In this document: piece after piece, positions 17,313 through 25,616 of the stretch | How positions within the stretch are numbered: position 1 is the first letter of the stretch | Layout: each line of letters starts with the position of its first letter | Assembly: GCA_902571955.1 (NCBI GenBank) | Contig: CACGDZ010000001.1 | Span: 124,001 to 188,000, forward strand | DNA from: an uncultured Pelagibacteraceae bacterium | GTDB taxonomy: Bacteria; Pseudomonadota; Alphaproteobacteria; Pelagibacterales; Pelagibacteraceae | Reading direction: 5' to 3' | Length of the DNA: 64,000 nt | Notes under the pieces: model-generated | Told to the model about the DNA's origin: nothing | The model's database searches: none | The model's input: the letters and a program-made list of their open reading frames with translations, nothing else | Translations under genes and position numbers: made by a program

Positions 17313-18490
17313 TGATATTAAATAATATAGCAGATAAGCTAGTTTATAAATTTCTAAGCAAGATCAATTATGGTTATCTCGAACTCACAACATTTGATGG
17401 AGAAGCTTTAAAGTTCGGAAATCCAAATGATAAATTACAAGCAAATATATTAATTAAAAAACCAAATTTTAATTATAATTTAATTAGAGGGGGAAGTATT
17501 GGATTCGCTGAAAGTTATATGAGAGGTGAGTTTGAAACTAATAACTTGTCAAATTTAATTGAGTTAACAGCAAGGAATATAGAAATTATACATAAATTTT
17601 CAGGTCTTCTTGATTTTTCAATAATTAACTATGTTAAAAATAAGATAATTAAAAATACAAAAAGTAGAAGTAAAGAAAATATTGCTAAACATTATGATCT
17701 AGGTAATGATTTTTTTTCTCTTTGGTTAGATGAGACCCTTACTTACTCTAGTGCTATTTTTAATGATGATACAAAAAGCTTATCTGAAGCACAAAATAAT
17801 AAATATCAAAAATTAATTGATTTAATAAAACCGAATAATGGAGATAAAGTTTTAGAAATAGGATGTGGTTGGGGTGGTTTTGCTGAATACTTAGGTAAAA
17901 AATATGACGTTAAACTTGATTGTATCACAATATCTAAAAAACAATTTGATTTTGCAAAAGAAAGAATTTTTAAATGTGGTTTAAATGAAAAAGTTAATAT
18001 TGAAATCAAAGATTATAGAGATTTGAATGATAAGTATAACTCAATTGCTTCAATAGAAATGATAGAAGCTGTTGGCCAAAATTATTTAGAGGGTTATTTT
18101 AAAACCATTAAAACTAACTTATCTGATGGTGGAAAAGCAGCTATTCAAGCAATCACTATTGATGATAAGTTATTTGATAGATACAAAAACAAACAAGATT
18201 TTATCCAAAAATATATTTTCCCTGGAGGTTTCTTACCAAATAAAAATAGTATTAACAGATATGTCTCTGATAATGGATTAGCTATAAATTCATATATCTC
18301 TTATGCTGACCATTATGCAAATACATTATCTATATGGAGAAATGAGTTTTTAAAAAAATGGGATTTAATTAAAAATCAGGGTTTTGATTTAACATTTAAA
18401 AGAATGTGGGAGTTCTATCTCTCTTATTGTGAGGCAGGATTCAAATCAAAAAATATAGATCTAATTCAGTTTTCAATGCAAAATAAATAA
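17312..18490 (+). CDS. cfa: Cyclopropane-fatty-acyl-phospholipid synthase-like methyltransferase
   Basis: 392 residues, close to E. coli Cfa (382). The SAM-binding motif VLEIGCGWGGFAEYLGKKYD lies near residue 183. Other family segments are ENIAKHYDLGNDFFSLWLDE, LTYSSAIF, SIEMIEAVGQNYLEGYF and QKYIFPGGFLPN. Such enzymes transfer a methylene or methyl group from SAM to the double bond of an unsaturated acyl chain in the membrane. Because of its neighbours it could equally be a UfaM-type methylase that makes methylated or furan fatty acids instead of a cyclopropane synthase; sequence reading alone does not separate the two. It starts in a TAATG overlap with DUF1365. Confidence 0.88.
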   Translation: MILNNIADKLVYKFLSKINYGYLELTTFDGEALKFGNPNDKLQANILIKKPNFNYNLIRGGSIGFAESYMRGEFETNNLSNLIELTARNIEIIHKFSGLLDFSIINYVKNKIIKNTKSRSKENIAKHYDLGNDFFSLWLDETLTYSSAIFNDDTKSLSEAQNNKYQKLIDLIKPNNGDKVLEIGCGWGGFAEYLGKKYDVKLDCITISKKQFDFAKERIFKCGLNEKVNIEIKDYRDLNDKYNSIASIEMIEAVGQNYLEGYFKTIKTNLSDGGKAAIQAITIDDKLFDRYKNKQDFIQKYIFPGGFLPNKNSINRYVSDNGLAINSYISYADHYANTLSIWRNEFLKKWDLIKNQGFDLTFKRMWEFYLSYCEAGFKSKNIDLIQFSMQNK

Positions 18491-18506
18491 AATAATGGAG
18501 ATATTT

Positions 18507-19055
18507 ATGCGACATATAAAAATTATTAAGCCAATTTCGTTGATAATTTTATTATTCTTAATTACAAGTTGCTCGAATAATAGCGCTATGAAACCAGAAG
18601 ATTTTAAAAATAAAGAACCGAGATTAATTATTGAAGAGTATTTGTCTGGAAATGTTAAGGCTTGGGGTGTTTTACAAAATAGGTCAGGAAAAGTTACGAG
18701 ACAATTTTCTGCAGATTTAAATGGAACTTGGGACGGAAAGCAGTTAGTTCTTAAAGAAAAATTTAATTGGGATGATGGTGAAGTTCAAGACCGAGAATGG
18801 ACAATAAACAAAATTGACGAGCATAATTATGAAGGAACAGCAGGTGATGTTGTAGGTAAAGCAAAAGGTTATTCTTATGGATCAGCCTTTAAATTTGAGT
18901 ATGTTTTATTAGTCCCAGTCAAAGGTAAAGAGATAAAAATTACTTTTGATGACTGGATTTTTAAGCAAGACGATAGGGTTGCAATAAATAGAGCAACTAT
19001 GACTAAGTTTGGTTTTAAAGTAGCTGAGCTTACAGTTGTGTTTGTAAAGGATTAA
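18507..19055 (+). CDS. DUF3833 family lipoprotein
   Basis: 182 residues from the ATG at 18507; an in-frame ATG at 18495 exists, but GGAG at 18497-18500 sits six bases before 18507 and makes it the better start. The N-terminus is a lipoprotein signal with lipobox LITSC, so Cys 18 or so would be lipidated. The body shows the DUF3833 pattern: GNVKAWGVLQNRSGKVTRQF, NGTWDGKQLVLKE, FDDWIFKQDDRVAINRATMT and KFGFKVAELT. The beta-rich fold may bind a lipid. It closes the plus-strand lipid-modification operon and overlaps the convergent SDR gene by four bases. The biochemical function is unknown. Confidence 0.85.
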   Translation: MRHIKIIKPISLIILLFLITSCSNNSAMKPEDFKNKEPRLIIEEYLSGNVKAWGVLQNRSGKVTRQFSADLNGTWDGKQLVLKEKFNWDDGEVQDREWTINKIDEHNYEGTAGDVVGKAKGYSYGSAFKFEYVLLVPVKGKEIKITFDDWIFKQDDRVAINRATMTKFGFKVAELTVVFVKD

Positions 19056-19798
19056 CGATTTACGTACTTAGAAATTAAGTAATTATAGATTTTGTTTGGC
19101 AGTATTTGAATTATTTTATAGATTAATTTTATTTGATTAGGAAAAATTATTTCAAAATTATTTTTCTTAGTTAATCCATTAAAAATTTCATCTGCTGCAT
19201 ATTCTGTAGACTTTAAAAAAGGCATTTTAAACTCATTTTTATCTGTCAGAGCTGTTTTAATAAATCCAGGAGTTATTAGTGTAACCTTGATATTAAATTT
19301 TTTGAAATCAAAATAAATTCCTTGAGTGAAATTATTAAGTGCAGCTTTAGAGGGGGTATATCCCGATGATTTTGGAAGACCTCTATAACCAACTGGCGAT
19401 GAAACAATTGCAACATGACCGTTTTGTTTGGTTTTATAATATTTTTCAACCGCACTCACACAATTAATTACTCCAATAAAGTTTACCTCCATAACATGTC
19501 TGATATTTTCTACTATTAATTCTTTCTCAGATTTTCTTTCATAAGTTCCTGAGCTAAACAAACATAGGTCAATATTTTCATGATCATTGATTATTTTACT
19601 AAATACTTCTTTAGTTTGAGCCATATTCGTAACATCTAAAGGATATGAAAAAATATTTTCATTTTTTGAAAGTTCATTTAATAATTCAGCTCTTCTAGCT
19701 GAAATAAGAACCTTCCATCCTTCATCAGCAAATTTAATTGCAGATGCTTTCCCAATGCCACTACTAGCTCCTGTAATCCAAATAGTTTTTTTACTCAT
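19052..19798 (-). CDS. Short-chain dehydrogenase/reductase
   Basis: 248 residues, a classical SDR. TIWITGASSGIGKASAIKFA is the nucleotide-binding glycine motif, and SSPVGYRGLPKSSGYTPSK holds the catalytic Ser, Tyr and Lys. The C-terminal helix LIYKIIQILPNKIYNYLISK is hydrophobic and basic, suggesting membrane association and a lipid-like substrate. SDR genes of this kind accompany the FAD oxidase-DUF1365-Cfa set in other alphaproteobacteria, and here the gene is convergent with the DUF3833 gene and divergent from tspO with eight bases between starts. The substrate is not known. Confidence 0.87.
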   Translation of the reverse strand: MSKKTIWITGASSGIGKASAIKFADEGWKVLISARRAELLNELSKNENIFSYPLDVTNMAQTKEVFSKIINDHENIDLCLFSSGTYERKSEKELIVENIRHVMEVNFIGVINCVSAVEKYYKTKQNGHVAIVSSPVGYRGLPKSSGYTPSKAALNNFTQGIYFDFKKFNIKVTLITPGFIKTALTDKNEFKMPFLKSTEYAADEIFNGLTKKNNFEIIFPNQIKLIYKIIQILPNKIYNYLISKYVNR

Positions 19799-19806
19799 TT
19801 TTTGTT

Positions 19807-20289
19807 ATGTATATATTTAATATGCTTAAAAACAAATTTTTAACATTTCTATTATTTCTTGCTATTACATTCTCTGCCTCATTGATTGGAGGGTTAGCTA
19901 CTATTAAATTTAAAGAACCTTGGTACTCACTACTAAATAAACCAACATTTAATCCACCAGATTGGATATTTGGTCCTGTCTGGACATCTCTTTATTTAAT
20001 GATGACTTTCTCTATATGGCTTTATTGGCATACTAAAAATAGAGATATGAATACTGTTTATATTTACCTTATTCATTTAATTTTCAATACAACTTGGAGT
20101 GTAGTTTTTTTTGTTTTTCATAATATGGCCTTGGCTTTATTAGTATTAATCATTCTAATAGCACTGATAATTAACCTAATTTTAAGGTTTAAACGCGTCA
20201 AGATGTTGAGCGTCTACTTAATGATTCCATATTTACTTTGGTGTAGCTTTGCACTAATTCTGAATACAAGCTTGATTATATTAAATTAG
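19807..20289 (+). CDS. tspO: TspO/MBR (translocator protein) family
   Basis: 160 residues with five hydrophobic helices. Family residues are plain: PWYSLLNKPTFNPPDWIFG, PVWTSLYLMM, NTTWSVVFFVFHN and YLLWCSFALILN. TspO binds porphyrins and cholesterol-like ligands and in Rhodobacter affects the response to oxygen and light; in the cell it lies in the outer or inner membrane. The start could be the ATG at 19807 or the one at 19822; the second leaves more room for a promoter in the very short gap to the SDR. Its place next to the lipid-modification genes hints at a common photo-oxidative stress role. Confidence 0.93.
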   Translation: MYIFNMLKNKFLTFLLFLAITFSASLIGGLATIKFKEPWYSLLNKPTFNPPDWIFGPVWTSLYLMMTFSIWLYWHTKNRDMNTVYIYLIHLIFNTTWSVVFFVFHNMALALLVLIILIALIINLILRFKRVKMLSVYLMIPYLLWCSFALILNTSLIILN

Positions 20290-20291
20290 AT

Positions 20292-21395
20292 ATGGACGAT
20301 GTTGTAGTAATTGGCGGTGGAATAATTGGGGCAGCAACAGCCTATTTTTTATCTAAAGAGGGAAGAAAAGTAAAAGTTATTGAAAGGGATCCTACTTATA
20401 AAACAGCTTCATTTCCATTATCCCTAGGTGGATTTCGTAGACAATTTTTCCAAAAAGAAAATATTCTGTTAGGAAAATTTGCAAGAGAATTTATTTTTCA
20501 AATACCAGAATTATTAAAAACAGAAAAAAATCCTAACCCTACAGCTAGTATGGTAACAAATGGATATCTTTTAATGTTTGGACCCGAACATGCTGAAGAG
20601 CAATATAGAGCATTAGAAAATCATAAAGATTGTGACGCAGGAACAAAAAATATTAAAGGCTCAGAATTATCTAAAGTTTTTCCTTATGTTAATAGTGAGG
20701 GAATTGAAACAGCAACTTATACAGATAACCAAAGTGAAGGATGGATTGATCCATTTATGTTTCATAGTGCCCTAAAGAGCAAAGCTATAGAGCTTGGAGC
20801 TGAATTTATTAAAGGTGAAGTAAAAAGCATTTCTGAAATTAATGCTAAAACAATTGTTTCTGCTGCAGGGTGTTGGACAAAAGAATTATTAGAGGATATA
20901 CCAGTTGTTCCACAAAAGCATACAGTTTTCAGAGTTAAATGCCCAACATATATAAAAGAGATGCCTCTAAGCGGAGACTTAACCACAGGTGTTTACTGGA
21001 GACCAGAAGGAGGAGAATATTTAGCAGGATCACCTATATCTGTATTTGATGCTGAAGATTTAGAACCAGCTTGGAATGATTTTGAGGAGTTAGTTTGGCC
21101 AGCTCTAGCTAAGAGAATACCTGCCTTTGAAGAATTAAAGTTAACTGGTGGATGGGCAGGTTATTATGATTGTAATAGATTAGATAATAATGCAGTCGTT
21201 GGTAAACATCCAAAATATGAGAATGTCTACATGGCTTCTGGATTTACCGGTCGAGGATTAATGCAGGCACCAGGTATTGGTAGAGCCTTAACTGAGCTTA
21301 TTACAACAGGAGCATACCAAACAATTGATATAAGTGATTTTGCAGTTGAAAGAGTTTTAGGCAAATCAGCTAGGCCAGAGCCCTACGTCCTATAA
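20292..21395 (+). CDS. FAD-dependent oxidoreductase (DAO family, FOXRED1-like)
   Basis: 367 residues. The FAD-binding motif DDVVVIGGGIIGAATAYFLS starts at residue 2, followed by the ERD of the second strand. C-terminal MASGFTGRGLMQAPGIGRAL resembles the FOXRED1/sarcosine oxidase branch of the D-amino acid oxidase family. Such enzymes oxidise secondary or N-methylated amino acids such as sarcosine, or pass electrons to a quinone. The substrate is not determined. It begins two bases after tspO, so it may be cotranscribed, and ends one base before the convergent selO. A sarcosine oxidation role would link to the creatinase near 32 kb, but this is inference. Confidence 0.83.
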   Translation: MDDVVVIGGGIIGAATAYFLSKEGRKVKVIERDPTYKTASFPLSLGGFRRQFFQKENILLGKFAREFIFQIPELLKTEKNPNPTASMVTNGYLLMFGPEHAEEQYRALENHKDCDAGTKNIKGSELSKVFPYVNSEGIETATYTDNQSEGWIDPFMFHSALKSKAIELGAEFIKGEVKSISEINAKTIVSAAGCWTKELLEDIPVVPQKHTVFRVKCPTYIKEMPLSGDLTTGVYWRPEGGEYLAGSPISVFDAEDLEPAWNDFEELVWPALAKRIPAFEELKLTGGWAGYYDCNRLDNNAVVGKHPKYENVYMASGFTGRGLMQAPGIGRALTELITTGAYQTIDISDFAVERVLGKSARPEPYVL

Positions 21396-21396
21396 T

Positions 21397-22842
21397 TTAA
21401 GTTCCACAAAAAGTTTGATATTTTTCATTGCTCAATGGAGCAGGTGCTTGATATTCTTCAATATTATTCTGATTATCATAAGGTTTTTTTAAAATAGCTA
21501 TCAACTTTTTCATTTTATCTAAACTTCCTTTGTCTGCTTCGGCTAAAGCTTCCTCCACTTTATGATTTCTAGGAATTACAATTGGATTATTTGATTTCAT
21601 AAGTTTGTTTTGTTTTTCCTTAGTTGAATTATTTAACTTAGATCTTTTTTTCCATTCATTTTTCCAATTGATAAAATCATTATTTTTGTAAATTTCATCA
21701 GCATTAATATCCATTAGATTACAAAAAGTATTTGTGTAATCTGCTTTATTTTTTTCCATCCAATTCAACAAATCATTAATTAATTTTTTATCATTTTTAT
21801 CCTCACCAAATAGACCAAGTTTATCTCTCATCATATTTACCCATTTATTTTCATAAATATTTTGGAAATTATCTATTAAATCTGTGGCTAATTTAATCGC
21901 TTTATCTTCATCTTTACTAATTAGAGGAATTAAACATTCAGCAAATCTTGCTAAATTCCACTTAGTAATTGGTGGTTGATTAGAAAAGGCATATCTTCCA
22001 AATTTATCGATTGAGCTAAATACAGTTTTTGGATCATAATAATCCATAAATGCACAAGGACCATAATCAATAGTTTCACCAGAAATTGTCATATTATCGG
22101 TATTCATAACTCCATGTATAAATCCAACTCGCATCCAGTTAACTACAAGCTTACATTGTTTTTCCATGACATGATTTAATAGGTCTAACGCTTTTGAATT
22201 AGATGTTTTAATTTCTGGATAATGTCTGTTTATTGTGTAGTCGACCAAAGTATTTAAATTATCAATATTTTGGGTTGCAGCAATATATTGAAAAGTTCCA
22301 ACTCGAAGATGACTTGATGCAACTCTTGTTAATATAGCACCTTGTAAAAGATTTTCTCTTACAACTTTTTCTCCTGTTTTAACTACAGCAAGGCTTCTGG
22401 TAGTTGGAATATTTAATGAATGTATCGCTTCACTGATAATATATTCTCTAAGCATAGGTCCTAGAGCTGCTCTTCCATCACCACCTCTAGAAAAAGAAGT
22501 TCTTCCTGAACCTTTAAACTGAATATCAAAACGATTTTCATTGTTAACTAGATGTTCACCTAACAAAACTGCTCTGCCATCTCCTAACATAGTAAAGTGT
22601 CCAAATTGATGACCTGCATATGCTTGAGCTATAGTATTAGTTTCTTCCGGTATGGAGTTACCAGAAAATATCTCTGCTAACTTTTTTTTGTCTATTTTTG
22701 AAAAATCTAAATTTAAATTAGAAGCCAACTCTTGATTTAATATTACTAATTCTGGATCATGAACAGGGGTTGGTTTAATATTTTCTTTAAAAGTATTAGA
22801 TAATTTTGAGTAACTATTATCAAAATGCCAACCGATGGTCAT
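21397..22842 (-). CDS. selO: Protein adenylyltransferase SelO (YdiU/UPF0061)
   Basis: 481 residues, normal for bacterial SelO. Family motifs: AQAYAGHQFGHFTMLGDGRA, IQFKGSGRTSFSRGGDGRAA, REYIISEAIHSLNIPTTRSL and the inverted kinase-like site GFIHGVMNTDNMTISG, where the Asn and Asp bind metal, then DYGPCAFMD. The C-terminus ends FCGT, with Cys where vertebrate SelO carries selenocysteine. SelO transfers AMP from ATP to protein Ser, Thr or Tyr side chains and has been linked to oxidative stress and S-glutathionylation control. It lies five bases downstream of the formate dehydrogenase alpha gene and is probably the last gene of that operon. Confidence 0.95.
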   Translation of the reverse strand: MTIGWHFDNSYSKLSNTFKENIKPTPVHDPELVILNQELASNLNLDFSKIDKKKLAEIFSGNSIPEETNTIAQAYAGHQFGHFTMLGDGRAVLLGEHLVNNENRFDIQFKGSGRTSFSRGGDGRAALGPMLREYIISEAIHSLNIPTTRSLAVVKTGEKVVRENLLQGAILTRVASSHLRVGTFQYIAATQNIDNLNTLVDYTINRHYPEIKTSNSKALDLLNHVMEKQCKLVVNWMRVGFIHGVMNTDNMTISGETIDYGPCAFMDYYDPKTVFSSIDKFGRYAFSNQPPITKWNLARFAECLIPLISKDEDKAIKLATDLIDNFQNIYENKWVNMMRDKLGLFGEDKNDKKLINDLLNWMEKNKADYTNTFCNLMDINADEIYKNNDFINWKNEWKKRSKLNNSTKEKQNKLMKSNNPIVIPRNHKVEEALAEADKGSLDKMKKLIAILKKPYDNQNNIEEYQAPAPLSNEKYQTFCGT

Positions 22843-22847
22843 TTTAA

Positions 22848-25616
22848 TTAACTAACTTCAGCTTGATTTTCTTTTGGTTTAACTTCTGTTTTAAATTGAT
22901 TAGAGATTTTTTGTACTTCAACAGAAGATACTTTGTATTCAGCACACATTGTTTCTTCATCTTTACCATGACCTGTAACCATATTAACCATATGTTCTGG
23001 GAAATGGAACGTAGTAAATACAATTCCCTCTTTAACTTTATCTGTAACCTCAACTTTAAGTGCAACCTCACCTCTACCTGAATAGAGTCTTCCAATATCT
23101 CCAGTATTTAGATCTCTATAAGCTGCATCTTTAGGATGAATTAATAAAACATCTTCATCAACAATATTTATATTTTTTGTTCTTCTAGTCATTGTTGCAG
23201 CGTTGTAATGTTGTAAAACCCTACTTGTTGTTAAAATCAAAGGATAGTCTTTTTGATTAGCTTCAATTTCTGATGATTCTTTCCAATCAAAGTTTTTAAG
23301 TCTACCTTTTCCTAATTTAAAAGTATCTGTATGTAAAATTTTTGTATCAGTTCCATCTTCTTGAACTGGCCATTGTAATCCAAATTTTCCTAATCTTTCT
23401 CTAGTTACTCCCTTAAAGAAAGGAACTATATCAGCAATTTCTTCTAGAACTTGATCTGCATCATAAGTTGGCTGATCAAATCCTAACTTCTGCATCATCT
23501 CAGTTACAATTAATCCATCAGGTTTAGTGCCTGGTAGAGGTGGTACAGCTCTGTTTACTCTTTGAATTCTTCTCTCAGTATTTGTAAAAGTTCCATCTTT
23601 TTCTAAGAAAGTAGTACCCGGAAGAACAACAGTTGCTAATTTTGCTGTTTCACTCATAAATATTTCTTGAACCACTAAAAGTTCTAAAGAATTCATAGCT
23701 TCAATAACATGTGCGCTGTTAGGATCTGTTTGAACAATATCTTCCCCTATAATCCATAAACCTTTTAATTCCTTGTTTATTGCAGCTTCAAACATTTGAG
23801 GAATTTTTAATCCTGGTTTAGTCGGATGTGTTACTCCATATTTTTCAGTGTAAAATTCTTGATGCTTTTCATCAGCCACAGGAAAATATCCAGCACCTTG
23901 GTGTGGTTGACATCCCATATCTGCTGCACCTTGAACATTGTTTTGACCTCTTAAAGGATTAACCCCGACGCCTTTTCGTCCAATGTTTCCAGTAATCATT
24001 GCTAAATCTGCAATTAACATTACAGTTTTAGATCCTTGTTCGTGCTCAGTAACTCCTAAGCCATGGAATTCCATTGAATTTCTTGCAGTAGCATATGCAA
24101 TTGCAGCTTCTTTTACTAATTGTTTATCTACACCAGCTACTTTTGATAAATGATCAACATCTTGTCTGTCAATTTCTTTTAAGAAATTATCAAAACCTTC
24201 AGTTCTATCTCTAACAAAATCTGCATTATAAAGTTTTGATTTTATAATAAAGTGTAACATCATATTTAGAACCGCAACATTGGTTCCTGGTCTAAGTTTA
24301 ATATGATAATCAGCAAGTTTTGCTAGTTCAGTTGTGACTGGATCAAGCACAATTAATTTTTTACCTTTCATGACTTGCTGTTTAATTTTTGCACCTGTTA
24401 CAGGATGAGCGTTTGTTGGATTAGCTCCAATTACCAAAAACAAATCTGCATGATAAATATCTTCCGTAGAGTTAGTTGCTGCTCCAGTCCCAAAAGTTTG
24501 TTGCATTCCCCAAGCCGTTGGTGAATGACAAATTCTTGCACAGCAGTCTACACTGTTTGTTCCAACTGCAGCTCTAATCATTTTTTGGAAAACATAATTT
24601 TCTTCATTCGTACATCTTGCAGAAGAAATTCCAGCAAAAGCATCTGGACCATTTTCTTTTGTAATTCTGTTCATTTCCTTTTTGATAAAACCATAAGCTT
24701 CATCCCAAGAAGCTTCTTCGAACTTTCCATTTCTTTTAATTAGAGGTGTTTTTAATCTGTCTGGATGATCATAAAAACTAAATGCATATCTTCCTTTAAT
24801 ACAAGTATGTCCAGCATTAACTTCTGTTTGTTTAGGTGTGTCAATAGCTACAACTTTATCATCTTTAATTGAAGCCTCTAAATTACAACCAACACCGCAG
24901 TATGAACAAGTTGTTCTAACTTTTTTATCTACAGCAGCAGATTTTGATTGAAAAACATCTGAGATAGCATCTGTTGGACAAGTATGAGCACATGCACCAC
25001 AAGAAACACATGAACTATCTCCAAACATCATATCGTTATCAGTTGTTATTCTAGATTCAAAACCTCTTCCACTCATTGTTAAAACAAATGAACCTTGAAT
25101 TTCATCACAAGCTCTGACGCATCTTCCACAATTGATACAATTGTCTAAATTCATTCTCATGTAATCATGAGATGTATCTCTAGGAATTCCTTTATGTTGT
25201 TTTGGAGTGTTGTATCTGTGATCAGATATTCCTAAATCGTTTGCTACTGTTTGTAATTCACAGTTGTTATTTACCTCACAAGTATCACATTCCATTGGAT
25301 GATCTGTTAATACTAATTCAACAATATTTTTTCTAAGATCTTTCAAAGATTCATTTGACGTAAATATGTGTTGATTTTCAGCAACTGGAGTGTGGCAAGA
25401 AGCAACTACTCTTGTAGGACCATCTTTTTCTAAAGCAACTTCGACCGAACATACTCTACAAGCTCCATAAGGTGCTAAATTTGGATCATCACATAAAGTA
25501 GGAACTTTTTTTTCACCTACATAGCTTTTTACAAATTTTAAAATAGATGAGTGATTTGGACCGATTTCATACGGTTTTCCGTCAATATAAGCAATCTTTC
25601 TTTTCTCTGAACTCAT
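22848..25616 (-). CDS. fdsA: NAD-dependent formate dehydrogenase, catalytic (alpha) subunit
   Basis: 922 residues. The N-terminal part (1-220) carries iron-sulfur domains: a 2Fe-2S site (PYGACRVCSVEV), a His-Cys cluster (HPMECDTCEVNNNCELQ), then CINCGRCVRACDE and CVSCGACAHTCPTD. The molybdopterin part begins TTCSYCGVGCNLEA with the 4Fe-4S site. CCARICHSPTAWG holds the catalytic Cys in place of selenocysteine, with the following His. It oxidises formate to CO2 at a Mo-bis-MGD centre and passes electrons through its clusters to the beta subunit and NAD. It overlaps the fused gamma-beta subunit gene by one base; fdhD, mobA and moeA nearby supply and mature the cofactor. Confidence 0.95.
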   Translation of the reverse strand: MSSEKRKIAYIDGKPYEIGPNHSSILKFVKSYVGEKKVPTLCDDPNLAPYGACRVCSVEVALEKDGPTRVVASCHTPVAENQHIFTSNESLKDLRKNIVELVLTDHPMECDTCEVNNNCELQTVANDLGISDHRYNTPKQHKGIPRDTSHDYMRMNLDNCINCGRCVRACDEIQGSFVLTMSGRGFESRITTDNDMMFGDSSCVSCGACAHTCPTDAISDVFQSKSAAVDKKVRTTCSYCGVGCNLEASIKDDKVVAIDTPKQTEVNAGHTCIKGRYAFSFYDHPDRLKTPLIKRNGKFEEASWDEAYGFIKKEMNRITKENGPDAFAGISSARCTNEENYVFQKMIRAAVGTNSVDCCARICHSPTAWGMQQTFGTGAATNSTEDIYHADLFLVIGANPTNAHPVTGAKIKQQVMKGKKLIVLDPVTTELAKLADYHIKLRPGTNVAVLNMMLHFIIKSKLYNADFVRDRTEGFDNFLKEIDRQDVDHLSKVAGVDKQLVKEAAIAYATARNSMEFHGLGVTEHEQGSKTVMLIADLAMITGNIGRKGVGVNPLRGQNNVQGAADMGCQPHQGAGYFPVADEKHQEFYTEKYGVTHPTKPGLKIPQMFEAAINKELKGLWIIGEDIVQTDPNSAHVIEAMNSLELLVVQEIFMSETAKLATVVLPGTTFLEKDGTFTNTERRIQRVNRAVPPLPGTKPDGLIVTEMMQKLGFDQPTYDADQVLEEIADIVPFFKGVTRERLGKFGLQWPVQEDGTDTKILHTDTFKLGKGRLKNFDWKESSEIEANQKDYPLILTTSRVLQHYNAATMTRRTKNINIVDEDVLLIHPKDAAYRDLNTGDIGRLYSGRGEVALKVEVTDKVKEGIVFTTFHFPEHMVNMVTGHGKDEETMCAEYKVSSVEVQKISNQFKTEVKPKENQAEVS

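Noticed and set aside
22844..23095. Open frame of 83 codons on the minus strand inside fdsA
   Set aside because: It is the same strand in another frame of a clear fdsA and has no start signal or family pattern; fdsA reads through without a break.
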